Shown here piece by piece: positions 41,789 to 49,561 of a DNA stretch of 64,000 bases (the first letter of the stretch is position 1; every line of letters begins with the position of its first letter). The stretch is from DATBLE01 sp963775695 (GTDB taxonomy: Bacteria; Actinomycetota; Thermoleophilia; Gaiellales; Gaiellaceae): the NCBI GenBank assembly GCA_963775695.1, contig CAVZJU010000010.1, positions 1 to 64,000 of the forward strand. The letters run 5' to 3'. A program made the translations under genes and the position numbers. The notes beneath the pieces were generated by a model, which was not told the origin of the DNA, searched no databases, and saw only the letters and a program-made list of their open reading frames with translations.

Positions 41789-41818
41789 AGGGACAGACCC
41801 CGGGAGGGGTCTGTCCCT
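41789..41818. repeat. GGGTC-GACCC-type palindrome between ino1 and GT-PHP genes
   Basis: AGGGACAGACCCC (41789-41801) and GGGGTCTGTCCCT (41806-41818), a perfect 13-bp inverted repeat with a GGGA loop. It could terminate ino1 mRNA. Same family as 23855, 47271, 47361 and 59504. Confidence 0.75.
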
Positions 41819-41839
41819 GTAGTTCGAGCTGAGCTGCGA

Positions 41840-43324
41840 CTACGCCTTCGCGGCCGCTCTCGCGGGCTTGCGCGTGTGCTGCTTGATGAAGCGCTCGGTG
41901 TTCTCGCGCGCCTCGTCGTCGCGGATCTGCTTCGGCGGCGACTTCATCAGGTACGAACTCGGCGCCTCGAGCGCGCCGGCGACACCGTTGTTCAGGGCCA
42001 GCTTCGCGAGCCGGACCGCGTCGATCACGATCCCGGCCGAGTTGGGCGAGTCCCAGACCTCGAGCTTGAGCTCGATGTTCAGCGGCACGTCGCCGAACGA
42101 CTTGCCCTCCATCCGGATGTACGCCCACTTGCGGTCGGTCAGCCAGGGCACGTAGTCGGACGGTCCGACGTGCACGTTCCCGGCGCCGAGGTCGTAGTCG
42201 AGCATCGAGGTGACGGCGTTGGTCTTGGAGATCTTCTTCGACTCGAGGCGGTCGCGCTCGAGCATGTTCAGGAAGTCGGAGTTGCCGCCGACGTTCAGCT
42301 GCATCGTCCGGTCGAGGTGGACGCCGCGGTCGCGGAAGAGCGTCGTCAGCACGCGGTGCGAGATCGTCGCGCCGACCTGGGACTTGATGTCGTCGCCGAT
42401 GATCGGCACGCCGGCCTCTTCGAAGCGGCGCTGCCAGTACGGCTCGCGCGCGATGAACACGGGCATGCAGTTCACCATCGCGCAGCCCGCGGTGAGGATC
42501 TGCTCCGTGTACCACTTCGTCGCCTCCTCCGAGCCGACCGGGAGGTAGTTGACGACCACGTCCGCGCCGGTCTCCTTGAGGATCCCGACGACGTCGTCGG
42601 TCTCGCCCGGCGCCTTCTCGACCACCTCGGAGAGGTACTTGCCGATGCCGTCGTGCGTCATTCCGCGCGAGACCTTCACACCGGTCTTCGGCACGTCCGC
42701 GAACTTGATCGTGTCGTTCGGGTGCGCCCAGATCGCGTCGGCGAGGTCGACGCCTACCTTGCCCTTGACGACGTCGAACGCGGCCACGAACTCGATGTCG
42801 CGGATGTGGTATCCGCCCAGGTCGACGTGCATCAGTCCGGGGACGAAGTCGTCCGGGCTCGCGTTCTTGTAGTACTGCGCGCCCTGGAGGAGGGAGTTGG
42901 CGCAGTTGCCGGCGCCGATGATCGCGACGCGGACCTTTCCGTTCGAGCGCGTTCGGCCGTTCTGCGAGCCGTTTGTCTTGGACATCGCTTCCTTTCGTCG
43001 GTTGGACCTGAAGGGGACGCCGAGCCCGTCGGCCAGTGCCCGGAGCACGACGTCGTTGAAGGGGGCGCCGGCCCGCACCGCCTCGGCCCGGATCGCGTCG
43101 CGGAGCTCTTCGGGCATGCGCAGGAGGATCACGGGGCTGGAGCCGGGGAGAGCGCTCCTGCGGCCAGTCGGCCGGTAGTCGACATCGAACCGCTCTGCTA
43201 GCAGTCCGACGGCGACGTCATTGAGAGATGCGCCTCTCCTTGCGGTTTCGCGGACGAGCGCGCCCTTCAACGAGGAGGGCGCCCTGACCAGGACGCCCCT
43301 TCTCGGTGTTTTGCTAGCAGTCAA
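41840..43324 (-). CDS. ino1: Inositol-3-phosphate synthase with in-frame double RHH N-terminal extension
   Basis: Residues 114-494 are inositol-1-phosphate synthase, which makes inositol-3-phosphate from glucose-6-phosphate: KVRVAIIGAGNCANSLLQGA (NAD loop), VVNYLPVGSEEATKWYTEQI, VPIIGDDIKSQVGATISHRV, MQLNVGGNSDFLNMLERDRL. Upstream, without any stop, lie two ribbon-helix-helix-like units: PSSLKGALVRETARRGASLN then DVAVGLLAERF, and MPEELRDAIRAEAVRAGAPF then NDVVLRALADGL. The ATG at 42985 has AAAGGAAG just upstream, so a 381-residue enzyme can be made alone. The TTG at 43324 would give the 494-residue fusion. Whether both forms exist is not known. Neighbours are lipid genes, consistent with phosphatidylinositol synthesis. 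Confidence 0.88.
   Translation of the reverse strand: MTASKTPRRGVLVRAPSSLKGALVRETARRGASLNDVAVGLLAERFDVDYRPTGRRSALPGSSPVILLRMPEELRDAIRAEAVRAGAPFNDVVLRALADGLGVPFRSNRRKEAMSKTNGSQNGRTRSNGKVRVAIIGAGNCANSLLQGAQYYKNASPDDFVPGLMHVDLGGYHIRDIEFVAAFDVVKGKVGVDLADAIWAHPNDTIKFADVPKTGVKVSRGMTHDGIGKYLSEVVEKAPGETDDVVGILKETGADVVVNYLPVGSEEATKWYTEQILTAGCAMVNCMPVFIAREPYWQRRFEEAGVPIIGDDIKSQVGATISHRVLTTLFRDRGVHLDRTMQLNVGGNSDFLNMLERDRLESKKISKTNAVTSMLDYDLGAGNVHVGPSDYVPWLTDRKWAYIRMEGKSFGDVPLNIELKLEVWDSPNSAGIVIDAVRLAKLALNNGVAGALEAPSSYLMKSPPKQIRDDEARENTERFIKQHTRKPARAAAKA
43196..43206. promoter_or_regulatory. TGCTAGCAGTC site, internal copy
   Basis: An identical copy of the element repeated at 43312 and 43327, here inside the first RHH coding unit (codons for GLLAERF). 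It contains the 8-bp palindrome TGCTAGCA. Confidence 0.5.
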
Positions 43325-43337
43325 AGTGCTAGCAGTC
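43312..43337. promoter_or_regulatory. Tandem TGCTAGCAGTC operator-like sites at the RHH-ino1 start
   Basis: TGCTAGCAGTC at 43312-43322, then AAAG, then TGCTAGCAGTC at 43327-43337. Each contains palindromic TGCTAGCA, as RHH dimers often recognise in tandem. The TTG start (43324) lies between them and no ribosome site is present, so the transcript may be leaderless and repressed here. Confidence 0.65.
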
Positions 43338-43507
43338 TAGTTTGTCGATCGGTGCTTCTGCAAGCGGGTCCGAACCATGGACTCAAGCGGAGACACACGA
43401 AATCCGGGCGAAGAATGTCTTGGTCTCGCCGGCCACCTCGGCGCGACGCGCGGTGAGGAAGCGGAAGAACTCGCCCGTGACCCGCCGGGCAAGGGCTCGG
43501 ACGAGGG

Positions 43508-44122
43508 CTAGCCGCGTTCGCGCAGTTGCCTGCGCACGAACCAGATCCGCTGGGCCACGGTGACCCACGCGGTCGCCGCGAGCAGGTAGATCGCCCACTG
43601 GAGGCCGCCCCATGGCGCCAGCACGAGCCCGGCGGTGATCACCACCACCCGCTCCGCCCGCGAGCCGATCCCGATGTCGCCCTTGAGGCCCAGCGTTTCC
43701 GCCTTCGAGCGTGTGTACGAGACCAGGAACGAGCCGGCCAGGGAAGCGAACGCGAACGCCAGGGCGGTCTCGTTGCCGTCGCGCGCGAACGCGAGCGCGA
43801 TCGCGCCGAGCATGAACGCCTCGCCGATGCGGTCGGTGGTCGAGTCGAGGAAGGCGCCGAACGGCGTGGACTTCCCGCCGGCGCGGGCGAGGGCCCCGTC
43901 CAGGATGTCCAGCACCGAGCCGAGCACGAAGACGATCGCGCCGGCCCAGAAGAACAGCCACTCGTTCCGGTACTCGAAGTAGACGAGGACCGAGGCGAAG
44001 ATGCACAGGGAAACGCCCAGCGCGGTCAGCATCGACGGCGTCACTCGGGTCCGCGCCAGGCCCGTCATGGAGCGGGACGCGATCCGCCGCGCGCCGTCGG
44101 TGTAGGTGGACTTGACGTCCAC
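43508..44122 (-). CDS. CDP-alcohol phosphatidyltransferase (phosphatidylinositol-phosphate synthase-like)
   Basis: The product has 204 residues. The signature D-G-x2-A-R-x8-G-x3-D-x3-D is present in LDILDGALARAGGKSTPFGA followed by FLDSTTDRIGEAF. Six helices are evident, including TPSMLTALGVSLCIFASVLV, LFFWAGAIVFVLGSVLDILD and VVVITAGLVLAPWGGLQWAI. SRAERVV near residue 165 resembles the basic patch for inositol-phosphate substrates. In actinobacteria the enzyme next to ino1 usually joins CDP-diacylglycerol to inositol phosphate, a good but inferred assignment. GTG start 11 bp after the PAP2 gene, so it is in one operon. Confidence 0.87.
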   Translation of the reverse strand: MDVKSTYTDGARRIASRSMTGLARTRVTPSMLTALGVSLCIFASVLVYFEYRNEWLFFWAGAIVFVLGSVLDILDGALARAGGKSTPFGAFLDSTTDRIGEAFMLGAIALAFARDGNETALAFAFASLAGSFLVSYTRSKAETLGLKGDIGIGSRAERVVVITAGLVLAPWGGLQWAIYLLAATAWVTVAQRIWFVRRQLRERG

Positions 44123-44133
44123 GCGCGGAGAGG

Positions 44134-44889
44134 TCAGGCCGCTGCCGGGCTTGGGCGCAGGCGCCGCAGGATCGGCCGGCGGTAGACGACGACCGCCGCG
44201 AGGAGCGCGACCACGATGCCCGCGAGGATGTCGAGCCAGAAGTGGTTGCCGGTCGCCATCACGGCGAACCAGACCCAGGCCGGCCACAGCAGCCACAACG
44301 CCCTCGCCCACCGGTGCCGGCAGACCAGCGCCATCGAGATTCCGACGATCAGGGCGTCGGCCGCGTGCAGGCTCGGCATCGCCGCATACGGGTTCGCCGC
44401 GAGCTGGATCAGGCCGCTGCCGTGGTTCAGCGTGCCGATGTTCGACAGCGTGTCCGGGAAGCCGAAGGTCGGGAACATCCGCGGCGGGGCCGTCGGGACG
44501 ACGACGTAACCGATCAGCCCGACCACGTTCGCGAGCAGAATCCAGTTTCGGAACCGCAGGAACGCCTGGTTCCGCCGCAGGTACACCCACAAGAGCGCGA
44601 GCCCGACGACCGTGAACTCCGAGTTCCAGTACGTCCAGTTGACGAGCAGCAGCAGGAAGTGCGAGCCGGAGACGAAGTTGGCAGCGGTCAGCTCGAAGAG
44701 ATCCCCGACCCGCTCCTCGATCCGGATGACGCCGAGGCCGTTCTCGAACGCCTGCGTCGGGTTGCGGTCGGCGACCCCACGCGCGACCTGGTAGAGGCCC
44801 AGGAAGCCGAACCAGATCGCGACCTGCAGCCCGAGGTCTGCCCAGCCTCTGGGCAGGTGTCTGCGGCCTGCTTGGACGAGTGCGGTCAT
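44134..44889 (-). CDS. PAP2-superfamily membrane phosphatase
   Basis: The product has 251 residues and six predicted helices. The phosphatase motifs are V-x-PTAPPRMFPTFGF (loop before motif 2), PYAAMPSLHAADALIVGISM with PSLHA, and VMATGNHFWLDILAGIVVAL with the GNH-x3-D triad. A clear K-x6-RP motif 1 is missing, as in many PAP2_3 (inositolphosphotransferase-like) proteins. Placement directly upstream of the CDP-alcohol transferase suggests dephosphorylation of phosphatidylinositol phosphate or of a related lipid. MoaA is transcribed toward it from 64 bp upstream on the same strand. Confidence 0.87.
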   Translation of the reverse strand: MTALVQAGRRHLPRGWADLGLQVAIWFGFLGLYQVARGVADRNPTQAFENGLGVIRIEERVGDLFELTAANFVSGSHFLLLLVNWTYWNSEFTVVGLALLWVYLRRNQAFLRFRNWILLANVVGLIGYVVVPTAPPRMFPTFGFPDTLSNIGTLNHGSGLIQLAANPYAAMPSLHAADALIVGISMALVCRHRWARALWLLWPAWVWFAVMATGNHFWLDILAGIVVALLAAVVVYRRPILRRLRPSPAAA

Positions 44890-44952
44890 CGAACGAGCTC
44901 CCGGGCGGGCATATGGATACTAACGTGACGACTGGTCGTGTTCATTCCTTCC

Positions 44953-45954
44953 CTACCCGCCGATATACGACATCTCCACCTTGGGTAGCTCGGTCGTGTT
45001 GGCCGACCGGATCTCGGAATAGCGGTCCGTGCGCCGGGCCCAGATCCGCCCGATCTCCTCGCGCAGCTCGCCGTCGGATACGTCGCCGCGGACGAGCGCG
45101 CGCAAGTCGTGGCCGCGGACGCCGAAGAGGCACGTGTACAGGCGACCCTCCGCGGACAGCCGCGCCCTCGTGCAGTCGCCGCAGAAGGGCTGCGTGACCG
45201 ACGCGATCACGCCGATCTCGCCGCCGCCGTCGCGATATCGCCACCGCCTGGCCACCTCGCCCGGGTAGTTGGGGACCGCCGGCTCGAGCGGTAGCTCCGC
45301 GTCGATCGCGGCGACGATCTCCGCGGCGGGGACGACGTCGTCGAGCCGCCAGCCGTTCGAATGGCCGACGTCCATGTACTCGATGAAGCGAAGGATGTGA
45401 CCTCGTTCGCGGAACAGGCGGGCCATCGGCAGGACGCTGTCCTCGTTCGCTCCACGCTTGACTACCATGTTCACCTTCACCGGGAGCCCGGCGTCCGCGG
45501 CGGCGTCGATCCCCGCGAGCACCCGCTCCACGGGGAAGTCGACGTCGTTCATAGCCGTGAAGACCTCGTCGTCGAGCGAGTCGAGGCTGACAGTCAGTCG
45601 GCGCAGGCCGGCGTCCCGGAGCGCCTGCGCCTTCTGCGGAAGGAGCGAGCCGTTCGTCGTCAGCGTCAGGTCGAGGTCGTCGATCGCGGCCAGCTTCTCG
45701 ATCAGTCGCTCGAGGTCGCGTCGGACGAGCGGCTCGCCGCCTGTGATCCTGATCTTCTCGACGCCGTGCGCGACGAACGCGCGCGCAAGACGCTCGATCT
45801 CCTCGAAGCTGAGCAGCTCGCGCCGCTCCAGGAAGCGGTAGTCGCGGCCGAAGAACTCCTTCGGCATGCAGTAGACGCAGCGGAAGTTGCAGCGGTCGGT
45901 GACCGAGATGCGCAAATCCCGCAGAGGACGGCCAAAAGTGTCCGTCACCGGCAT
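44953..45954 (-). CDS. moaA: GTP 3',8-cyclase (molybdenum cofactor synthesis)
   Basis: The product has 333 residues. It carries out the first step of molybdopterin synthesis with two 4Fe-4S clusters. The radical-SAM motif C-x3-C-x2-C is in LRISVTDRCNFRCVYCMPKE. IRITGGEPLVRRDLERLIEK and LTLTTNGSLLPQKAQALRDA follow, and NMVVKRGANEDSVLPMARLF lies mid-protein. The second cluster cysteines are in TQPFCGDCTRARLSAEGRLY and the C of YTCLFG. The C-terminus ends SYIGG, keeping the required GG tail. No other moa gene is nearby, so it is a stand-alone copy in the window. Confidence 0.95.
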   Translation of the reverse strand: MPVTDTFGRPLRDLRISVTDRCNFRCVYCMPKEFFGRDYRFLERRELLSFEEIERLARAFVAHGVEKIRITGGEPLVRRDLERLIEKLAAIDDLDLTLTTNGSLLPQKAQALRDAGLRRLTVSLDSLDDEVFTAMNDVDFPVERVLAGIDAAADAGLPVKVNMVVKRGANEDSVLPMARLFRERGHILRFIEYMDVGHSNGWRLDDVVPAAEIVAAIDAELPLEPAVPNYPGEVARRWRYRDGGGEIGVIASVTQPFCGDCTRARLSAEGRLYTCLFGVRGHDLRALVRGDVSDGELREEIGRIWARRTDRYSEIRSANTTELPKVEMSYIGG

Positions 45955-45958
45955 AGAT

Positions 45959-46402
45959 TCAGGTTACCCCGCAGGGGTCGTAGCAAGCGAACCGCCGCTC
46001 GGAACCCACCTGCGACCGAGCACGCGTCGGAGTCGAGGTCGATTCCGAGGAGGCGGGCAGCGCGAAGGCCGCGCTGCCTGGCTTGAGTGCGGGCGATGGC
46101 ATATGCAGCCCTACCCGAGCGCCGTTTGCTTGAGTTGCTCGAACTCTGATCTCAGTATCGTTTCGCCGCTGACGGGTTGGCATCAGTGGAGTCGCTGATT
46201 TGCCGCAACACGCTCGCCGCGAGCGATTCTCCGTGGCGCGGACTTGCAGCAAGCACTTGCGTCCAGCCGACGGCTTGGAATCACCCGCGTCTGGTGGAAG
46301 GCAACGCGTGAACAGAACGCCGAGGCTGACGCTCCCCGCCACGAGAGCCACGACGGCCAGCGCCCGTGCGTGAGCGACCGCTCGACCCACGCATCGACCC
46401 AA
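45959..46402 (-). CDS. Doubtful open frame in a low-GC gap
   Basis: The ~480-bp space between moaA and the ATP-grasp gene has visibly lower GC than its surroundings. One minus-strand frame (147 codons) starts with a possible anchor (ARALAVVALVAGSVSLGVLF) but then shows no protein-like pattern or family match. It may be non-coding. I see no RNA gene here either. Confidence 0.2.
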   Translation of the reverse strand: MGRCVGRAVAHARALAVVALVAGSVSLGVLFTRCLPPDAGDSKPSAGRKCLLQVRATENRSRRACCGKSATPLMPTRQRRNDTEIRVRATQANGARVGLHMPSPALKPGSAAFALPASSESTSTPTRARSQVGSERRFACYDPCGVT

Positions 46403-46441
46403 CGTCCACCGTAACCAGCGCGGCGGGTGCGGACGTGCCGA

Positions 46442-47260
46442 TCAGATGCGCCGCGAAATTGCCTTGGCGAAGCGGTTTGCGGCGCCCTCGCCGAAGGCCA
46501 GGTAGAGCGACGGCTCGGCGATCTCGAGCTCGAGCACCGCATCTCCCATCAGGTCGATGCGCCCGTAGAGAAGCGACACGGGCGCGCAGGCGAGTGCCGC
46601 GCCGGCGATGTCCTTCTCCGCGTCGGTGGCCTCCGCCGGGCCGAGGTCCTCGTCGAGGTAGAGCACGTCCCGGTCCCCGGCGGCGGGCAGCGGCACGCGG
46701 CGCCGGACGGCGTGCGAGTACTCGCCGTCGATGTAGACGAGCGCCTCTTCGTCCCGGTCGCCGAGGTACGGCTGGACCATCGCCGTGCGGTTCTGGGCGT
46801 GGATGCGGGCGACGAGCGCCTCGGCGGCGCCGAGCTCGTGGCCGTCGAACCGCGCCGAGCTCCGCCCACCCGCCGAGACCGCCGGCTTGACCACGAACGG
46901 ACCGCCCTGCGGCCGAAGCTCGTCGCCGGGCTCGACGAACGTCGTCGGCACGACCGGCACGCCGGCGGCTGCGAGACCGGCCAGATACCGCTGCTTGTCC
47001 GTGTTCCACTCGAGGACGGGAAGCGGGTTGAGGACGCGCGGGAGCGCCGCGGCCCAGGCGAGGAAGTCGTCGCGGCGCTCGGCGTAGTCCCAGGTCGAGC
47101 GCGGGAGGACGAGGTCGTAGGAGCTCCAGTCGACCGCGGCGTCGTCCCAGACGGCGGCTTCGGAGTCGATGCCCTCCGCCGCGAGCGCGGCGATCAGCGC
47201 GGGAAAGTCCTCGTCACCGTCGGGCAGATCGGCGCACGTCGCCAGAGCGACGCGTCTCAT
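46442..47260 (-). CDS. ATP-grasp-type enzyme
   Basis: The product has 272 residues. RRVALATCADLPDGDEDFPA and VDWSSYDLVLPRSTWDYAER form the N-terminal domain. PVVPTTFVEPGDELRPQGGP and FVVKPAVSAGGRSSARFD are the ATP-binding strand with lysine. TAMVQPYLGDRDEEALVYID and GRIDLMGDAVLELEIAEPSL supply the Mg-ligand D/E residues. It resembles the stand-alone ATP-grasp proteins related to the D-cycloserine ligase DcsG and glutathione synthetase-like enzymes. The substrate is unknown. A palindromic repeat lies just upstream of its ATG. Confidence 0.82.
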   Translation of the reverse strand: MRRVALATCADLPDGDEDFPALIAALAAEGIDSEAAVWDDAAVDWSSYDLVLPRSTWDYAERRDDFLAWAAALPRVLNPLPVLEWNTDKQRYLAGLAAAGVPVVPTTFVEPGDELRPQGGPFVVKPAVSAGGRSSARFDGHELGAAEALVARIHAQNRTAMVQPYLGDRDEEALVYIDGEYSHAVRRRVPLPAAGDRDVLYLDEDLGPAEATDAEKDIAGAALACAPVSLLYGRIDLMGDAVLELEIAEPSLYLAFGEGAANRFAKAISRRI

Positions 47261-47270
47261 CCGGGCATGT

Positions 47271-47287
47271 CAGGGGTCTGACCCCTG
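47271..47287. repeat. GGGTC-GACCC palindrome, intergenic copy 1
   Basis: CAGGGGTC, T, GACCCCTG: perfect 8-bp arms around a single base. Preceded by CATGT, as in the copy 90 bp to the right. Confidence 0.7.
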
Positions 47288-47360
47288 CGGCAGCGCAGAG
47301 GGCCAGGGGCAATTTCGGCGGCAGGCGTAACCAAGCGACGGCGGGCCGAAGTGGACATGT

Positions 47361-47376
47361 CAGGGGTCTGACCCTG
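47361..47376. repeat. GGGTC-GACCC palindrome, intergenic copy 2
   Basis: CAGGGGTCTGACCCTG, also preceded by CATGT. The two copies form a 90-bp direct repeat unit between the ATP-grasp and the last M29 peptidase gene. Confidence 0.7.
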
Positions 47377-47393
47377 GGCACGTCCCGAACGGC

Positions 47394-48476
47394 CTAGATC
47401 AGCCAGGTGCCGTTCTCCTGGACGACCTCGCCGTCCAGTTCGATCCGGCCGCCCTCCCGGAGGTCCTTGATCAGGTCCCAGTGGAGCGAGCTGACGTTCG
47501 CCCCGCCGACCTTCGGGTAGCTGGCGCCGACCGCGAGGTGAACCGTCCCGGCCATCTTCTCGTCGTAGAGGATGTTCCGCATCGGCCGCGTGATGCCGGT
47601 GTTGCAGCCGATCCCGAGCTCGCCGACGAAGCGGGCGCCCTCGTCGATGTCGAGTGCGGCCAACAGCTCGGCCTCGCCCTGCTCCGCCGATGCCTCGTCG
47701 ACCCGTCCCCTGCGGAAGGTCAGCCTGATCCCCGAGACGGGCGCCGATTCGAGCTCGGTGGGGACGTCGAAGTAGATCGTCCCCTCGGCGGAGTCCTCGC
47801 GCGGCGAGAAGAAGAACTCGCCGCCGGGCATGTTCACGCGACCGTCGTCCACCTCGCCCTTGCGGTCGCGAAGCGAGAGGACGAGGTCGGTCTCGTCGCC
47901 GACGATGCGCACCCGGTCGGCGTCGTCGAACCGGGCCAGCAGCCGGCGCATCGACTCGGACTCCGCGTCCCAGTCCCGGAGGCACGCGCCGTAGAAGAAG
48001 TCCTCGAACGCCGCCAGGGGCATGCCCGCCTCCTGGGCGTACGCGTTGGTCGGGAACTGGCAGCCCACCCAGGGGATCTCGTCCGCCATCGTGCGCCGGA
48101 GGAACGGTGCCGCCGCCTTCTTCATCAGCGCTCGACGCTCGGCGCTCACCTCGGCGATCCCGCGGGTGTTGTCGGGCGCCTCGACGGTGATCCGCGCGTC
48201 CATGTGGTCGGAGGCGTAGAGATCGATCGGCGCGATCTCGCCGACCAGCTCCAGAGGCGCCTCGGAGGCCCAGGGCTCGTCGTTCGGGAAGAGCGTGAAG
48301 TTCATTCGCAGGAGCGGGTAGGCTCCGCGTTCGGCGATGAGCCGGATCAACTCCTCGACCAGGGGTCGCGCCTCCGGCTGCGTCCGGATCAGCACCTGCC
48401 ACCCCGGCTGGACGTCGAGCGACCGCTCGACCAGGAGGCGGGCGTACTGCTCGACGCGCGGATCTAGAGCGCCCAC
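47394..48476 (-). CDS. M29 aminopeptidase, tandem copy 3 (operon-distal)
   Basis: The product has 360 residues. GTG at 48476 overlaps the previous copy's end. Blocks: LVERSLDVQPGWQVLIRTQP, IPWVGCQFPTNAYAQEAGMP, LAAFEDFFYGACLRDWDAES, VNMPGGEFFFSPREDSAEGT with a metal-ligand glutamate, ELGIGCNTGITRPMRNILYD and GTVHLAVGASYPKVGGANVS, then SLHWDLIKDL with H and D. These are the conserved features of dinuclear-metal M29 (AmpS/AmpT) exopeptidases. The C-terminus ends VVQENGTWLI. Compared with the other copies the NT-x-I-x-RPM block replaces NPGIQRHM. Confidence 0.9.
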   Translation of the reverse strand: MGALDPRVEQYARLLVERSLDVQPGWQVLIRTQPEARPLVEELIRLIAERGAYPLLRMNFTLFPNDEPWASEAPLELVGEIAPIDLYASDHMDARITVEAPDNTRGIAEVSAERRALMKKAAAPFLRRTMADEIPWVGCQFPTNAYAQEAGMPLAAFEDFFYGACLRDWDAESESMRRLLARFDDADRVRIVGDETDLVLSLRDRKGEVDDGRVNMPGGEFFFSPREDSAEGTIYFDVPTELESAPVSGIRLTFRRGRVDEASAEQGEAELLAALDIDEGARFVGELGIGCNTGITRPMRNILYDEKMAGTVHLAVGASYPKVGGANVSSLHWDLIKDLREGGRIELDGEVVQENGTWLI

Positions 48477-49561
48477 GCGCCGTTCTCCTGGACGACCTCG
48501 CCGTCGAGCTCGATCCGCCCGCCGGTCCGGAGCTCCTTGACCATGTCCCAGTGCACGGCGCTCTGGTTGAGGCCGCCGACGAACGCGAGTCCCGCGCCGA
48601 CCGCGAGGTGGACGGTTCCGTCGATCTTCTCGTCGAAGAGTGTGTTGTGCATGTGGCGCTGGATGCCCGGGTTGCAGCCGATCCCGAGCTCGCCGAGGCG
48701 GCGCGCGCCCTCGTCGGTGTCGAGCGCGGCGATCAGAAACTCCTCGTTCGTGCTGGCGGACGCCTCGACGACGCGGCCGCCCTCGAAGACGAGGCGTACG
48801 CCCTCGCACGATGCGCCCTGGTAGGAAGCGGGGAACTCGGAGTACTCGATCACGCCCTCTGCCGAGTCCTCGAGCGGCGACGCGAAGAACTCGCCGCCCG
48901 GCATGTTGAAGTGCGCGTCGTCGACGAGCGTCTCTCGGCCGGCGATGGAGAGCGTCAGGTCGGTGCCGGCGCCGACGATGCGCACCTCATCGGCGGCGTC
49001 GAAGCGGTCGGCGTACCGCTGCATCCGCTTGCGCTCGGCGTCCCAGTCGAGCAGGCACGCGCCGTAGACGAAGTCCTCGAACGCCGAGAGGGTCATGCCG
49101 GCCTCCTGCGCGAACGCGTCGGTGGGGTAGAGGCAGCCGACCCACGGGAAGCCCGGCGCCATCCGCCGCTGGATGAAGGGGACGTACGCCTTCCGGAGCT
49201 CCGCCCGCCGCTCCGGCGCGAGCATCGTCGCCGCGTGCGTGTTCTCGGAGCCCCAGACGATCATCCAGGCGTCGAGCTCGTCGCGGGTGCGCGCCTCGCT
49301 CGGGGCCATTGCGCCGAGCAGTTCATCGGGCGCCTCGCTTGCCCAAAGGCTGTCGAACGGCACCTGCTCCAGGTCGATGAACGAGAGGCGGACCAGCGGG
49401 TACGCGCCGCGCCGCGCGATCCGGCGGACGATTTCCTCGACTAGCGGCCGGCAGAGCGGCGTCGAGACGACCATCACCTGCCAGCCGGGCTGCACGTCGA
49501 GCGAGCGCTCGACGAGCAGGCGTGCGTACTCTTCGAGCCGCGGGTCTACGTGTGCGCCCAA
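48464..49561 (-). CDS. M29 aminopeptidase, tandem copy 2
   Basis: The product has 365 residues. The only start fitting the alignment with its neighbours is TTG at 49561, overlapping the 3' end of the first copy. RSLDVQPGWQVMVVSTPLCR, FPWVGCLYPTDAFAQEAGMT, FEDFVYGACLLDWDAERKRM, FNMPGGEFFASPLEDSAEGV, ELGIGCNPGIQRHMHNTLFD and GLNQSAVHWDMVKELRTGGR match the family including metal ligands. The ribosome site for the next gene (AGGAG) is formed by its own codons CAG GAG AAC near the C-terminus. Confidence 0.88.
   Translation of the reverse strand: MGAHVDPRLEEYARLLVERSLDVQPGWQVMVVSTPLCRPLVEEIVRRIARRGAYPLVRLSFIDLEQVPFDSLWASEAPDELLGAMAPSEARTRDELDAWMIVWGSENTHAATMLAPERRAELRKAYVPFIQRRMAPGFPWVGCLYPTDAFAQEAGMTLSAFEDFVYGACLLDWDAERKRMQRYADRFDAADEVRIVGAGTDLTLSIAGRETLVDDAHFNMPGGEFFASPLEDSAEGVIEYSEFPASYQGASCEGVRLVFEGGRVVEASASTNEEFLIAALDTDEGARRLGELGIGCNPGIQRHMHNTLFDEKIDGTVHLAVGAGLAFVGGLNQSAVHWDMVKELRTGGRIELDGEVVQENGAWAL

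Noticed and set aside
41477..43201. 574-codon plus-strand frame across ino1 and the GT-PHP start
   Set aside because: Antisense shadow of two well-supported genes.
43383..43507. Small gene after the CDP-alcohol transferase (minus frame ending FFARISCVSA)
   Set aside because: No start codon or ribosome site in a sensible place; protein-like composition only.
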